From: Fluviicola sp.
GTDB lineage: Bacteria; Bacteroidota; Bacteroidia; Flavobacteriales_D; Crocinitomicaceae
Length of the DNA: 64,000 nt
NCBI GenBank assembly: GCA_029866325.1
Contig: JARWZO010000021.1
Span: forward strand, 62,001 to 126,000
Direction of reading: 5' to 3'
Positions 53,001 through 62,684 of the stretch are shown piece after piece. Each line of letters opens with the position of its first letter. The first letter of the stretch is position 1. Made by a program: the position numbers and the translations under genes. The notes beneath the pieces were generated by a model. The model made no database searches. It saw nothing but the letters and a program-made list of their open reading frames with translations, and had not been told where the DNA came from.

Positions 53001-56000
53001 AATTTCAGATAACAATTTAGTATCCGAAGGGTTTTTCTGCAATTCCACCTCTTTTTTGGAAATGGCATTACCGATCGCGTCTAATAAACCTTGTTCTTCT
53101 TTCAACAAAGCGAGTTCGCGTTCCGTTCCTTCTTCCGTCTTCGCTATGATAGCATCTCTATTTTTGGTGTACTCAGGGCGAACGATTGCTGCAATTGCTT
53201 CTACAGAGTTTTCCTGCGGAGAGGAATTGTTTTCGATAGCAGCCAATTCGGTTGTTCTACCTGCAATGCGCTCTTCTACTTGGTCTTTTAAGGTGTTCAG
53301 CGCTGTTTCGCGCGCTTTGGCTTGTTCGTTATTCGGATTGCGCAACAATTGACCTTCCACATCTTCCAATTCACCCTTGATGAGATTTTGTAATTGCTCA
53401 TCCAAGGCGTTTTGCGCTTCTAATGTTTCTTTCGGAGTAGATTCGCTGATGGCTTCCAATTGCGCGTCGTGATTCGGAGCTAAGGCTGTCAATTCCGTTT
53501 CTGGAGAAATGGTCGCTACCGGATTACTTAAATTGGCAATATCAGTATTTCGGTTACGAATCCGCTCTTCGGTTTCCGATTTAAGTCCTGCCAATGCCGC
53601 TTGGCGTTCTTTCAACTTCGGATCGTTTGGATTTTGCTGTTGCTGCTGTTCCGCGGTGCGAATCGCCTGATCTATTTTCCCGATCAACGCTTCATCCAGA
53701 TTGTTTTGTTTTTCCAGCGTTGCTTTCGGAGTTGATTCGCTAATGGCTTCCAGTTGCGCGTCGTGATTTGGTGCCAGAGAAGCCAATTCCGTTTCAGGAG
53801 TAATGGTTTGGGTAGGATTGCTATCCAGATCGGCAATCATTCCATTGCGATCTTCAATACGTTCCTTCGTCTCCGATTTGAGATCGGTTAAAGCCGCATT
53901 ACGTTCCTTCAGCTTCAGATCATTCGGATTTTGTTGCTGAAGTTGTTCTACGGCCTGAATCTCTTGATCTATTTTCGTTATCAGCGTTTCATCCAAAACG
54001 TTTTGTTTCTCCAACGTACCTTTCGGAGTTGATTCGTTGATCGCTTCCAATTGCGCCTCGTGGTTCGGAGCCAAGGTAGCCAATACCATTTCAGGAGTAA
54101 TACTTGCAACAGGATTTCCTAAATTGGCAATTGTCGCCTCGCGATCTTTGATACGTTCTTGCGTTTCCGATTTGAGTCCTGTCAACGCAGCATTGCGTTC
54201 CTTCAGCTTCGGATCATTCGGATTTTGTTGCTGAAGTTGTTCTACCGCCCGAATCTCCTGATCTATTTTCGTTATCAGGGTTTCATCCAAAACGTTTTGT
54301 TTTTCCAGCGTACCTTTCGGAGTGGATTCGTTGATGGCTTCCAATTGCGCTTCGTGGTTCGGAGCCAAGGTAGCCAAAACCGTTTCCGGAGTAATGCTTG
54401 CAGCAGGATTACCTAGATTAGCAATCGTCGCTTCACGATCTTTGATACGTTCTTCGGTTTCCGATTTAAGTCCGGTCAATGCCGCATTGCGTTCCTTCAA
54501 CTTCGGATCGGTTGGATTTTGTTGCTGCTGTTGCTCTACCGCGCGAATCTCCTGATCTATTTTCCCAATCAGGGTTTCATCCAACGCGTTTTGTTTTTCC
54601 AGCGTTGCTTTCGGAGTGGATTCCTTAACGGCTTCCAACTGAGCTTCATGATTCGGCGCTAAAGCAGTTAATTCCGTTGCCGGTGTAATGGTCAAAGCAG
54701 GATTCTCGGGTAACCCGGCTATTTTGGTTTCGCGTTCCGTAATCTGATCTTCCAATTTTTGCTGCAAGTCGGTCAATTCTTCTCTACGCTTAATGGCTTT
54801 TTCATCTTTCGGATTGGTCTTCAATGTTTCCTCAACTTTCGTCAATTCCTCATCTACTTGTTTGTCTAACCCACGGTCAATTGCCAGTAAATCTTCTTCT
54901 TTCTTGCGCGGATCGGAACCGGGACGCGAGTTAACAGCTTTTACTTGTTCTTCGTAAGTATCTGTCAATTGCTCAACCACCGGATCTTTATCTTGCTTAT
55001 CTGCAATTGCCTGAATAGAAGGATCTTTTTTCAACTCACCAACTTGTTGTGCAATATAAGCCGCCAGCGTATTGTTGTTTTTCGAATCAACAGCACTTAA
55101 TTTGTTTTGCACTTCAGCCGGAGAAACAGGTCGTGCGTCGTTTACGGAAGTAACGTCTTGCAAAAATTCAATCCGTTCGGTGAGTGCCTGTTCTTTTTTG
55201 GTGTTTCTTTCTAGTTTGGTTTCCAGATTCTTACGCTCTTCCACAACCATGGCCAATTCACCGGTTTTACTGTTGATGGCACTTTCAATTCCCGGCACGT
55301 CTTTTTTCTTGGCAGTTGTCAAATCGGTTTTCAATTGATTGATTTCCTGCTCGAGTTGTTTTTCTGTTTTCAGGTAATTATCGCGTTGTTCAGACCATGT
55401 TTTTTTCTCTTTCTGCAAGCCAATTTGCTCATCAACCAAGGCATCAACCGGATTGGAGAAATCACCTTCTTTCACCGCATCAATTGTGCGGATATTACCG
55501 GTAATCACCTCTTTTAGGTCTGTGATATTCTCAGCTGCCACATCTTTTTTGATTTCAGAAGTTACCGCCTCAATGGAAGCCAGCAAATCTTTATCCCCCG
55601 CACCTTTTTTGGCAACGCTATCCGAAAATGCGATCAACTCGCGTGTTTCGGTTTTCAGTTCTGTTATTTCGTTGATGTTTTCCTGAGCTTGCGTCAGTAG
55701 CTCAAACTTCACTTCTTTTGTTGGAGCAGCATTCGCACGATTGACTAAGGCTTTGGCTTCTTCTTGTTTTTTAGCAATTTCATCCAGGTTTTCACTTGCT
55801 TGATTCAGCGCACCGTTCACCAGGTTTTCGTTGACCTTCACTTTGTCTTCCTGCTTGTTTTCCAATTGTTCAAACACGGCTACAATTTCCTGCGGACCTG
55901 CATTTTCAAAGCCCAGTTCGGCCAATATCTTCTCATTCTCTTTATTGGCATCTAATTGTTCCAAATCAAACTGATCGGCATTCGGGTTGAGTTCAGATCG

Positions 56001-57416
56001 CATTTTGATTACTTCGGCCAACACTCCCGCAGGATCTTCGACCTCTTCATTAAACAAATCAACCACACGCACCACTTCGGAATTGTCGAGCGTTTCTTCC
56101 AGAATTTTTTGCTTCAGTGGCTTAAATTCTTTCGTAAACGGAATAGACACCAAGTATTTATGCGAAAGTGTACTTCCTTCCACCTTCATGTCGTACGTAT
56201 ATTTCCCCCCTTTCGGGAATGTAATGAGGTAAGAACCTTTTTCGTTGGAAGCAAACGTTCCTATTTTTTCGCCCGAAGCGTAATCCGTTACCGTAATCGA
56301 AATCTTTTTGTTCTCGGGGTGAATGCTCGAAAGAAAATTTCCTTTTACCACTGCCAATTGCAGCGGAACACGTGTCACACGCACTTTATATACGTGAATA
56401 TTTCCGTTGGAACTTTGACGAGTCGAAGCAAAATAGGCGTTATTATCGAGTGAATCAACCACAAAAAACAAATCATTGTCGGGCGATGAAATGGCAAAAT
56501 CCATGTTCTCAGGCACACCGAAAGTATTGTTTTCTACATCCAGCTTGGAACGAAAAATATCGTATCCACCCATTGAATTGTGGCCTTTCGAACAGAAATA
56601 GAGGTAATTGCTTCCGGCCTGCATGAACGGGAAATCCTCATCGAATTTGGTATTCACATTTCCGGCAACCACTTGAGGTAAACTCCAGCTTTCATCGGGG
56701 AGTTTTCTGCGCATGTAAATATCCTTCTGCCCGGTATCGTTATCACCATACGATGCGTAATAAATGGTTGTATTGTTTCCTGCCGGGAAATGAATGAGCG
56801 GAACGTAGCCTTTCTTCTTATCGATTTTACTTTGATAATCGGCCGCTACAATAATATCTCCACCAATGTTTTCGGGTAATTTATACAAGCGGAAAAATTC
56901 CTTGGCACTTGTTTCCGTTTTTTGCAATACCACCAAATCGCTGATCGTAGTAAGCAAACGCTTGCCGTTTTGGCACATTTCAATCTGCCGGTCTACCTCG
57001 AATGTGCTTTTGGGTTTGCCGCCGGCCTTTTGTTTGTAGAGCTCATAATTTTTGATGGCTTCGTTGAACTGATAGTTCAAATGATAGGCTTTCCCCAAAA
57101 AGTAATACGCCTGAACATCTGTTGAAGCATCCGTGATGGCATAATTGAGGTATTTGAAGGCATCTTGTTTTTTGTAGGAATTGTACAATAAACACGTTCC
57201 GAAACGGTAATTGTAATCGTGAGAACGTGGGTTAAGTGCCAATAATCTTGAATAAAGCGGCGTAGCATCAACGTATTTTTCTTCTTCAAAGAGTTTGTCG
57301 GCCTGAATTTTTACATCGGCTTCCGTTTGCTGCGAATAGCTTACTGATTGAACCGCAAAAAGCAATACAATAAACGAAAGTAGCCGAAAGAGGTTTAGTC
57401 CTGACACTGAATTCAT
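50034..57416 (-). CDS. 2460-residue TPR/PD40/coiled-coil protein with two C-terminal SPOR domains
   Basis: The signal peptide covers the first 29 residues. TPR units lie at about 30-150 and a PD40/WD40-like propeller at about 190-350 (FMQAGSNYLYFCSKGHN). A carboxypeptidase-regulatory-like domain lies at about 355-430. This TPR-propeller-CRD order is that of PorE of the type IX secretion system. Residues about 480-2000 are a Glu/Gln/Lys coiled coil, including the homogenised 98-residue repeats (about 910-1400). Two SPOR domains follow, about 2050-2135 (GLVYRVQVGAFAKPIP) and about 2195-2285 (GLYFTVQVGVYNRPVP), which should bind peptidoglycan in place of PorE's OmpA domain. The tail to 2460 is of unknown fold. 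It starts 21 bases after plsY. Confidence 0.85.
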   Translation of the reverse strand: MNSVSGLNLFRLLSFIVLLFAVQSVSYSQQTEADVKIQADKLFEEEKYVDATPLYSRLLALNPRSHDYNYRFGTCLLYNSYKKQDAFKYLNYAITDASTDVQAYYFLGKAYHLNYQFNEAIKNYELYKQKAGGKPKSTFEVDRQIEMCQNGKRLLTTISDLVVLQKTETSAKEFFRLYKLPENIGGDIIVAADYQSKIDKKKGYVPLIHFPAGNNTTIYYASYGDNDTGQKDIYMRRKLPDESWSLPQVVAGNVNTKFDEDFPFMQAGSNYLYFCSKGHNSMGGYDIFRSKLDVENNTFGVPENMDFAISSPDNDLFFVVDSLDNNAYFASTRQSSNGNIHVYKVRVTRVPLQLAVVKGNFLSSIHPENKKISITVTDYASGEKIGTFASNEKGSYLITFPKGGKYTYDMKVEGSTLSHKYLVSIPFTKEFKPLKQKILEETLDNSEVVRVVDLFNEEVEDPAGVLAEVIKMRSELNPNADQFDLEQLDANKENEKILAELGFENAGPQEIVAVFEQLENKQEDKVKVNENLVNGALNQASENLDEIAKKQEEAKALVNRANAAPTKEVKFELLTQAQENINEITELKTETRELIAFSDSVAKKGAGDKDLLASIEAVTSEIKKDVAAENITDLKEVITGNIRTIDAVKEGDFSNPVDALVDEQIGLQKEKKTWSEQRDNYLKTEKQLEQEINQLKTDLTTAKKKDVPGIESAINSKTGELAMVVEERKNLETKLERNTKKEQALTERIEFLQDVTSVNDARPVSPAEVQNKLSAVDSKNNNTLAAYIAQQVGELKKDPSIQAIADKQDKDPVVEQLTDTYEEQVKAVNSRPGSDPRKKEEDLLAIDRGLDKQVDEELTKVEETLKTNPKDEKAIKRREELTDLQQKLEDQITERETKIAGLPENPALTITPATELTALAPNHEAQLEAVKESTPKATLEKQNALDETLIGKIDQEIRAVEQQQQQNPTDPKLKERNAALTGLKSETEERIKDREATIANLGNPAASITPETVLATLAPNHEAQLEAINESTPKGTLEKQNVLDETLITKIDQEIRAVEQLQQQNPNDPKLKERNAALTGLKSETQERIKDREATIANLGNPVASITPEMVLATLAPNHEAQLEAINESTPKGTLEKQNVLDETLITKIDQEIQAVEQLQQQNPNDLKLKERNAALTDLKSETKERIEDRNGMIADLDSNPTQTITPETELASLAPNHDAQLEAISESTPKATLEKQNNLDEALIGKIDQAIRTAEQQQQQNPNDPKLKERQAALAGLKSETEERIRNRNTDIANLSNPVATISPETELTALAPNHDAQLEAISESTPKETLEAQNALDEQLQNLIKGELEDVEGQLLRNPNNEQAKARETALNTLKDQVEERIAGRTTELAAIENNSSPQENSVEAIAAIVRPEYTKNRDAIIAKTEEGTERELALLKEEQGLLDAIGNAISKKEVELQKNPSDTKLLSEIDDLKAAEIIQEAKVSESEEELIAIEKAAIEPEQFIAQLDPKYQAPNLANRENYTEEEIAKFTQQEKTLQDKLIKRLNTNIKKLEKGFDPKLAAENKIITGLMERSVNLQQTLNEAVVEDPAVADRIAEELGDDNEFVMNTKPASIDEAKRILTELHEYENALTEQIETLRGNDPVDEEAVKAKNDQLKAVRKRIGVVEVDLDEMESFTEIASNPNASEAQQELTQLTAAESELQGRLTQGNLTPQEQRATEKELAAIQTKKGVQETIVLQENVAAAKTERQAETTQLDQQSGTDPLVTAVKQRSTDLTEPTSSKPTKRELEQQLQQEEQATVLVKTTNDYLENKAIYDQEQLVTASPEELKTQRRRFSIEIGQLEAVIAAGKNDPKKTEEVKAAQIQLNALETAVATIDEMLTKLDQEKVAESPVKQGLQAPLTYEEEVKLAASPAYPALLQQYNETQETKYELETVVREKEAVREQLAGASPEESQSLIDQLRNLSATEITLRIELDQQERGLETAVNATENLEQVRNLLAREVIPVKQTPGAASTIAATLGDGFELVANPAEVRSEKVLPVGTKAPSGLVYRVQVGAFAKPIPEDLFKEFTPVTGEKLNNGITRYLAGYFGNRNKVADAQRDIRALGYSDAFVVAYCDGERITLAEARRLEDLGLCIPKNQDSLLMEIAENTLAQLPADSQARLQPQIKPSDYNKAPGAVVAEAAEEHKGLYFTVQVGVYNRPVPASQVKNIDPLVTKRLENGQIRYSSGMFHSVEEARPKRAEAIERGITDAFITAYFQGERITIDEAKRILAEQGTAILEPNTTIVPANAIEAAKDYVASQPPVKTVQEPLVQFVSKERYDEYPRAEVSRLNNYGSFYFDPSDKRIKSVEYLNSEAIAQLQALQQEMDTVQTTQNALPFELKRSTIVAEWESLEMTGAAADWLLRITQPHNGTATENGFILSFEGVPASEQETLMQTLQQFGASKVELEVEAQL
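53216..54689 (-). repeat. coding tandem repeat, about five units of 294-297 bp
   Basis: Unit starts (the Ile of ITPE/ISPE) are at 54689, 54395, 54101, 53804 and 53510, spaced 294, 294, 297 and 294 bp (98 or 99 codons). The first four are highly alike; the last diverges in its second half. Each unit carries LAPNHEAQLEA-type and NPNDPKLKERNAAL-type blocks. Confidence 0.95.
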
Positions 57417-57437
57417 TAAAATCGTTTCACTGTACGA

Positions 57438-58067
57438 TCAACGCTTAAAAAGGTTCATTTTGCTTTCATTTCCATCAACGATTCTGCCGATGTTCTTTCT
57501 GTGGGCCACAATTACAATAGCTGAGAGAACAGACCCAAAAACAGGCAGCGCAAACGTTTGTATAGGGAAAGCAAACCAAAGTAGCAGCGCGAAAGCGAAG
57601 GCAGCAAGAATGGAACCAAGCGAAACGTAGTGACTAATCATAAAAACCAACAAGAAAATCGCAAGACAAATAAGTGCAGCCAAAGGCTGTAAACCAATAA
57701 CGGCTCCCAACGAAGTGGCAACCCCTTTTCCACCTTTAAATCCTGCGAAAATGGGAAATACATGTCCTAGAACAGCCAAAAACGAAGCAACCAATTGCAC
57801 ATGTGTCAGTTCCGGAGCTGTAAAATCATATCCCAACACAAAGTAAGGTAACAAAACGGCGGTCATTCCTTTCAACACGTCGATGGAAAGCACTACTCTA
57901 CCCGCCTTTTTTCCAAGTACACGAAAGGTATTGGTGGCACCTGCATTTTTACTGCCATGCTCTCGAATATCCAAGCCGTACTTGATCTTTCCTACCCAAA
58001 CTGCAGTAGGTATTGATCCTAAAAAATAAGCTGGCAACGCCGCCAGATAATCCGTTGGTATGATCAT
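57438..58067 (-). CDS. plsY: glycerol-3-phosphate 1-O-acyltransferase PlsY
   Basis: This 209-residue membrane enzyme has the PlsY signature REHGSKNAGATNTFRVLGKK near residue 35, then GHVFPIFAGFKGGKGVATSL and LLVFMISHYVSLGSILAAF. It transfers acyl groups from acyl phosphate to glycerol-3-phosphate at the inner membrane, the first step of phospholipid synthesis. Its ATG overlaps the stop of the 1537-residue gene by 4 bases (ATGA), indicating coupled translation. Confidence 0.95.
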   Translation of the reverse strand: MIIPTDYLAALPAYFLGSIPTAVWVGKIKYGLDIREHGSKNAGATNTFRVLGKKAGRVVLSIDVLKGMTAVLLPYFVLGYDFTAPELTHVQLVASFLAVLGHVFPIFAGFKGGKGVATSLGAVIGLQPLAALICLAIFLLVFMISHYVSLGSILAAFAFALLLWFAFPIQTFALPVFGSVLSAIVIVAHRKNIGRIVDGNESKMNLFKR

Positions 58068-61000
58068 TCAAAAAGTCCCAATAGTTTTGCTAAAAATACT
58101 TGATTTGACGATACCTCGTATATAAAATTCTTCGTTTTACGCTTATCTTCTTTAATCGCACCAATTGCAGTTGTCAATTCGGTATCATTAGAAACGATGC
58201 TCATTTTTCCATCGCGCTTCTGCATGTCGTAATGCAATACATAATCGGCTGCGCCCGGAACTTGCATCAGCATCACAAATCGGTCGGCATTTTGCGAGTA
58301 AATCTGTTGAAAGAACCCTTTAAATACTACCTGACGCATGACCGGTTTTCCATAGAAGTTCACAATTGCGGCACCATCTACATTGGTCAACAAACCGCGT
58401 TCCTGATTGCCTGCTTCTGCAAACGAACTCAGGCGAATTCCGGTAAGTACAATCGATTTTTCCAAAGCATCCGGTACTTTCTTGATTTTTTTGTCGCTTG
58501 AAAGGGTAAATTCCTCTTTCACTTTATCGGCTGTTTTCCGATCCGACCATTCCAACAAGGCTTGTTCAAGCGTAGTGGAATTAAAATCAAGCGGTTTTAC
58601 ACCTTCTACTGCTACAATGCGTTCGGCAGCGCCTTCAAAGGCATTTTTATCCATCGGAAGGTTGAAACGCATAGTTGTATTCATACTTGTTTCACCGGTG
58701 TTTTGGTCATAATTCACCGTTCCAACCACATCAACGGTCACATCGCCGAAATCCATTCCCAAGCTGATGTTTCCGTCACCATTCATCGAACAGCTTTCGG
58801 TATGCAGCGCAATAAAGTTTCCTGCTGCGCCACGGTTGACCAATTTTTCTTTCGATCCGATCTGGAATTCTTTCGCTGCAAAGTCGTACTGCAACAATCC
58901 GCTAGCTGTCATCACAATCGGGTCATTGGCTACTTCAAGTGCCGATAAGAAAGTCGGATACAAACGAATACTATCCGTATTACGTGAATCTCTCCAAACA
59001 ATTCCGGCCGAAATAGCCTGTCCGTCGAGTGTCTTCATGTTTTGCGATACAGGAATCTGAATGTTTTTCGGATCGATCTGTGCTGTAAACGACATCCAGT
59101 TTTTCGGGAATTTCTCGCATTCATGATTGATACGGGTAGCTCCGTCAAAGTAAATCAACGGATTGGCCGATTTGATTGCCAGTTTTCCATAATAATCAAA
59201 TTGCTTGCTGAGTTTGAAGTTGGCATCGTTTTTCACCACACCTTTCGCAAACGTTTGGTAAGACGAATCGACTCCGATCTGATCCACATGCAATAGCGTT
59301 TTGGTGGAATCGGCATCGAAATAAGGGTAGTCACCAACGGAAGTAAATGCTCGTCTGGCAGTGATTTCGGTATTGGCATTCACAAATGTGTGGAATTTTG
59401 TAATGTAGTTGGCCACAATGCGTGAATTCAGTAATGGATCCATTTTCGCTTTTTTGCGAATAATTACGCGCATACTATCCGGATAAATACGAGCATCAGC
59501 CACATCGATGAATTCCGTCTTTGTACAGGTAATTGTTTTTTCCTTCAAGCTAAATGCCGCTTTCGGGGCTTTAAACTGAAGGGAATCTTGTTTCGGGTGG
59601 ATAGAGAAGAAGTTTGGTCCCACCAAATCCAAATCGGTATTGATGGCGATGTCTTCACGTTTTCTCGATTCCAATTCAACAGCATCATCATCCATCAACC
59701 AGGTGAAGAAGTCCATTTTACAGACATACTGATTTACCGGGAAAGTAATGGTTGATTCGCCATCGTTGGATTTGAATTCGCCCTTGCGTTGTTTAAACGA
59801 CACATGCGCAGTTACATTATCCGTTTTAAATGCCAGCGGATCTTCATCTGCTTCGGCGAAGGTATTCTTGAGGTTAAAGATGGCGGTATCAGCGTCGATA
59901 TCCCACCGTTTGAATTTAAACTTATCAGACCCAAGATTGGCTTTTTCCAAGTTCATGATTCCGAAACCGGTCATACCACTTGGTTCTACGATTGCTGTAC
60001 CTCTTAGTTTTGACTGTCCGCCAAAGAACACCAAATCGTCTTTCGGTGTGGAAGCCACTTTCAAAATACTTCTTTTCGGAACGTAGGTAATGTAAGCGTC
60101 AGGAGAAGTTACATCCGGGAATTGAACCCCTACTTCGATTGGTTTATTCGAGAATTCAGCAAAGCCGACTGTTGAATCGGGCAAGAATGTAAACGCTTTG
60201 GAAATAGAAGTGGATTGCACAAAGTCAATTTTCCCGGCTCCTTGCAAACCATTGTTTGAAAGCACGATTTTGTTTTCATACTTTGCTTTCGTTCCGTAGA
60301 AATCATGTCCACCAGCCGGAGCCTTCGTTGAAAATCCGAAGGAATAATCGGGCATGATGCGCAATTCTTCTTTGAAAACAGGGAAAATTCCTGCTGAAGT
60401 CAATTCACCTTTCAGTTTGAAATTACGCTCTTTCAAGTTATCCAAACTATCCATTTCAAACGGTTCGCAGGTAAAGAAGAACTTGGTAGAATCGTAGGCT
60501 CCGCGGTAAATTTCACGCGAATTGTAATATACTTTGGTTGGTTTTACCGATTTCAATTTCGGGTAATCAGTGATTTTAGGATCATTTCCTGAGCGGTTAT
60601 TCGGTGCATCAACCTGAATTTCTCCGGTAATACCGATAATGGCGCTTGTCATGGCAATGGACTTATTACCATCAGCTTCTGAAAGTGGTTTTACTCGGAA
60701 CAAACTACGATCCGTTTTCAATAAGTTGATTTTGTTGGCTTCGTAATTGTAATTGGCTGATATCGTATGTGTTTCCAATTTACCTACACTGGCCCAACCC
60801 GAGAATTCGAAATCGCGATTTTTCTTGAGTATGATGTTGGCATTATCGGGAAGTACAAATGCAGCCTGCACGTCTGAAATACGCACCTGATCAACAGCTA
60901 CTAACTTGATTTCCATTGTTGACAAGCTAAATGTACCGAATTCCTTAACAGCTCGACGATCAACGCTTTGTTTTTTGTAGATCGAATCCATTGATCGCAA

Positions 61001-62677
61001 ATAGGCACTTTCTTTCATCTGCTCGGGTGTATAACCTTCCAATGTTTTAGGTCGCAAATCGGAAACAAACATCAGGTTATCAAAGTCTTTTTTACCGGCA
61101 CGCGATTGAATGAAGTTGTCCAGTTTCGGATTCACGCGTACTTGTTTACTTTCCGAATCGTAGCTCAAGAAACCATAACCTGCCAAATCGAGGATAATGG
61201 ATTTGGCTTGTTCAATCGTTTTACCCATGGCACTGGCAATTTTACCTTCGTCTACTACGTATTCATCGTACTTGTAACAGTATTTTGAAATGGCCACCAA
61301 GGGGTGAACCTGTTCCATTCCTTGTAAACGATCATACAATCGACCATCGTAATAATTCTTCGATTCCAAACGGGCAACAAGTTGTTCCTGACTAGTGTAT
61401 GGTTCAAACGTGAGCGATAAATCGGAAGATTTGCGTTCCCACGTAATTTTAGGAACATACATGTCTACCATGTGGTATGAATCGGAAAAAGGTGCTTGCG
61501 CAACACCGGTTTTACCACGGGTAAGTTCAAATATATCTTTCTCTTCATTGTAAACGAAATCGAGCCCAGGATGGAAAATCGAGTCTTTTTCGCCAACGTA
61601 CATCAACACACTCGCAATCTGCGCGTTGATTTTCTTCGGAGCAACGGTAAAACGCTGACTTTCACTTTTCATGAATACTTTTCCGGCACGTTTCACTGTA
61701 AGTCTCGCGGGTTCTTTCGGTGTTCCAATTCCTACGAAGCTGGAACCCTGAAGCAAAAATCCACCGTCATAGTCAATATCCGGACGAATATTCTTGATGC
61801 TCAAGCGTTTTTCATAGGAAGTAAATTGCGGATAAACAGCATCGATTTCGCGTACAATTTTGAATGCGCGATCGTTTAAAGAACCGGCAATGGGTTTACT
61901 AAAGTAAGGAGTGGTCAATTTCACCGAATCAGCGGAAACATCCGAAGATTTCATGGAAGCATCGTATTTCCCAATCATGGCAAAAGTAGTAGCCGGATCA
62001 AGCCCTACTTTTTTCCAATCGATTTTACCACCGGTTCCGTCCCATTTTTTCAAGATTGGATCATAAACACCACTTGTGTTGTAAATGAGCAAACTATCAA
62101 TGAAGCGGGCATCTTTTTTGTCGTTTTTATCACGGTTGGGGACACCGCAAAGTAAAGTTCCATTGGTGAAGCGAATCAATGGTTTGTCTGTAAATTCGAA
62201 GACATACGAGCCGTAAAAGTACCATTTGAAATTACTGGATTCCGCGATACGTCCTTCGGAGAAGAAGCCGGCAGATAGCTCAATAAAATCTTCGAATTTC
62301 TTGATGTTTTTGGCATCTAGCAACTTGTCGACCGAACTATGCCAAGCCGTATAACTGGAAGCCGGTTGTTTGTTTTTCACAAACGAATACACCGAGAAAA
62401 CGTAATTGTAAATCTCAGGATATGCCTTCATACGCTTGGTTTCCATCAAATTACAGGTTGCAACCATTTGTTTGAAATAGCTATCGGAGAAGCTGGAACC
62501 TTCTAACAAGGCAACGGCCAGTTCTTTTTTGAGAAAGTCCTTCTGATCGCCCGAAATGTAATCGTTGGTGGCAGCCTGAAGCGCTTTCACAAACTTTTCA
62601 CGATCTTCCGGATAACTCTGTCCGATTGCAGTTGCTCCCCACAGCAACACCATCCCAAGTACAATCAATTGCTTCAT
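58064..62677 (-). CDS. large conserved secreted protein of unknown function (1537 aa)
   Basis: This 1537-residue protein begins with a clear signal peptide (MKQLIVLGMVLLWGATAIGQ) and has no membrane segment after it. It is mainly beta with alternating charged and aromatic residues; patterns such as PYFSKPIAGSLNDRAFKI and KVYYNSREIYRGAYDSTKFF occur. No family was recognised. It lies 7 bases after prmA and overlaps plsY, so it belongs to a housekeeping operon and is likely expressed constantly. An envelope scaffold or exported matrix role is conceivable but unsupported by motifs. Confidence 0.7.
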   Translation of the reverse strand: MKQLIVLGMVLLWGATAIGQSYPEDREKFVKALQAATNDYISGDQKDFLKKELAVALLEGSSFSDSYFKQMVATCNLMETKRMKAYPEIYNYVFSVYSFVKNKQPASSYTAWHSSVDKLLDAKNIKKFEDFIELSAGFFSEGRIAESSNFKWYFYGSYVFEFTDKPLIRFTNGTLLCGVPNRDKNDKKDARFIDSLLIYNTSGVYDPILKKWDGTGGKIDWKKVGLDPATTFAMIGKYDASMKSSDVSADSVKLTTPYFSKPIAGSLNDRAFKIVREIDAVYPQFTSYEKRLSIKNIRPDIDYDGGFLLQGSSFVGIGTPKEPARLTVKRAGKVFMKSESQRFTVAPKKINAQIASVLMYVGEKDSIFHPGLDFVYNEEKDIFELTRGKTGVAQAPFSDSYHMVDMYVPKITWERKSSDLSLTFEPYTSQEQLVARLESKNYYDGRLYDRLQGMEQVHPLVAISKYCYKYDEYVVDEGKIASAMGKTIEQAKSIILDLAGYGFLSYDSESKQVRVNPKLDNFIQSRAGKKDFDNLMFVSDLRPKTLEGYTPEQMKESAYLRSMDSIYKKQSVDRRAVKEFGTFSLSTMEIKLVAVDQVRISDVQAAFVLPDNANIILKKNRDFEFSGWASVGKLETHTISANYNYEANKINLLKTDRSLFRVKPLSEADGNKSIAMTSAIIGITGEIQVDAPNNRSGNDPKITDYPKLKSVKPTKVYYNSREIYRGAYDSTKFFFTCEPFEMDSLDNLKERNFKLKGELTSAGIFPVFKEELRIMPDYSFGFSTKAPAGGHDFYGTKAKYENKIVLSNNGLQGAGKIDFVQSTSISKAFTFLPDSTVGFAEFSNKPIEVGVQFPDVTSPDAYITYVPKRSILKVASTPKDDLVFFGGQSKLRGTAIVEPSGMTGFGIMNLEKANLGSDKFKFKRWDIDADTAIFNLKNTFAEADEDPLAFKTDNVTAHVSFKQRKGEFKSNDGESTITFPVNQYVCKMDFFTWLMDDDAVELESRKREDIAINTDLDLVGPNFFSIHPKQDSLQFKAPKAAFSLKEKTITCTKTEFIDVADARIYPDSMRVIIRKKAKMDPLLNSRIVANYITKFHTFVNANTEITARRAFTSVGDYPYFDADSTKTLLHVDQIGVDSSYQTFAKGVVKNDANFKLSKQFDYYGKLAIKSANPLIYFDGATRINHECEKFPKNWMSFTAQIDPKNIQIPVSQNMKTLDGQAISAGIVWRDSRNTDSIRLYPTFLSALEVANDPIVMTASGLLQYDFAAKEFQIGSKEKLVNRGAAGNFIALHTESCSMNGDGNISLGMDFGDVTVDVVGTVNYDQNTGETSMNTTMRFNLPMDKNAFEGAAERIVAVEGVKPLDFNSTTLEQALLEWSDRKTADKVKEEFTLSSDKKIKKVPDALEKSIVLTGIRLSSFAEAGNQERGLLTNVDGAAIVNFYGKPVMRQVVFKGFFQQIYSQNADRFVMLMQVPGAADYVLHYDMQKRDGKMSIVSNDTELTTAIGAIKEDKRKTKNFIYEVSSNQVFLAKLLGLFE

Positions 62678-62684
62678 AATCGTT

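Noticed and set aside
53216-54689. Assembly artefact in the giant gene
   Set aside because: The units differ at many positions, the frame stays open, and one unit has a whole extra codon, which fits true repeats.
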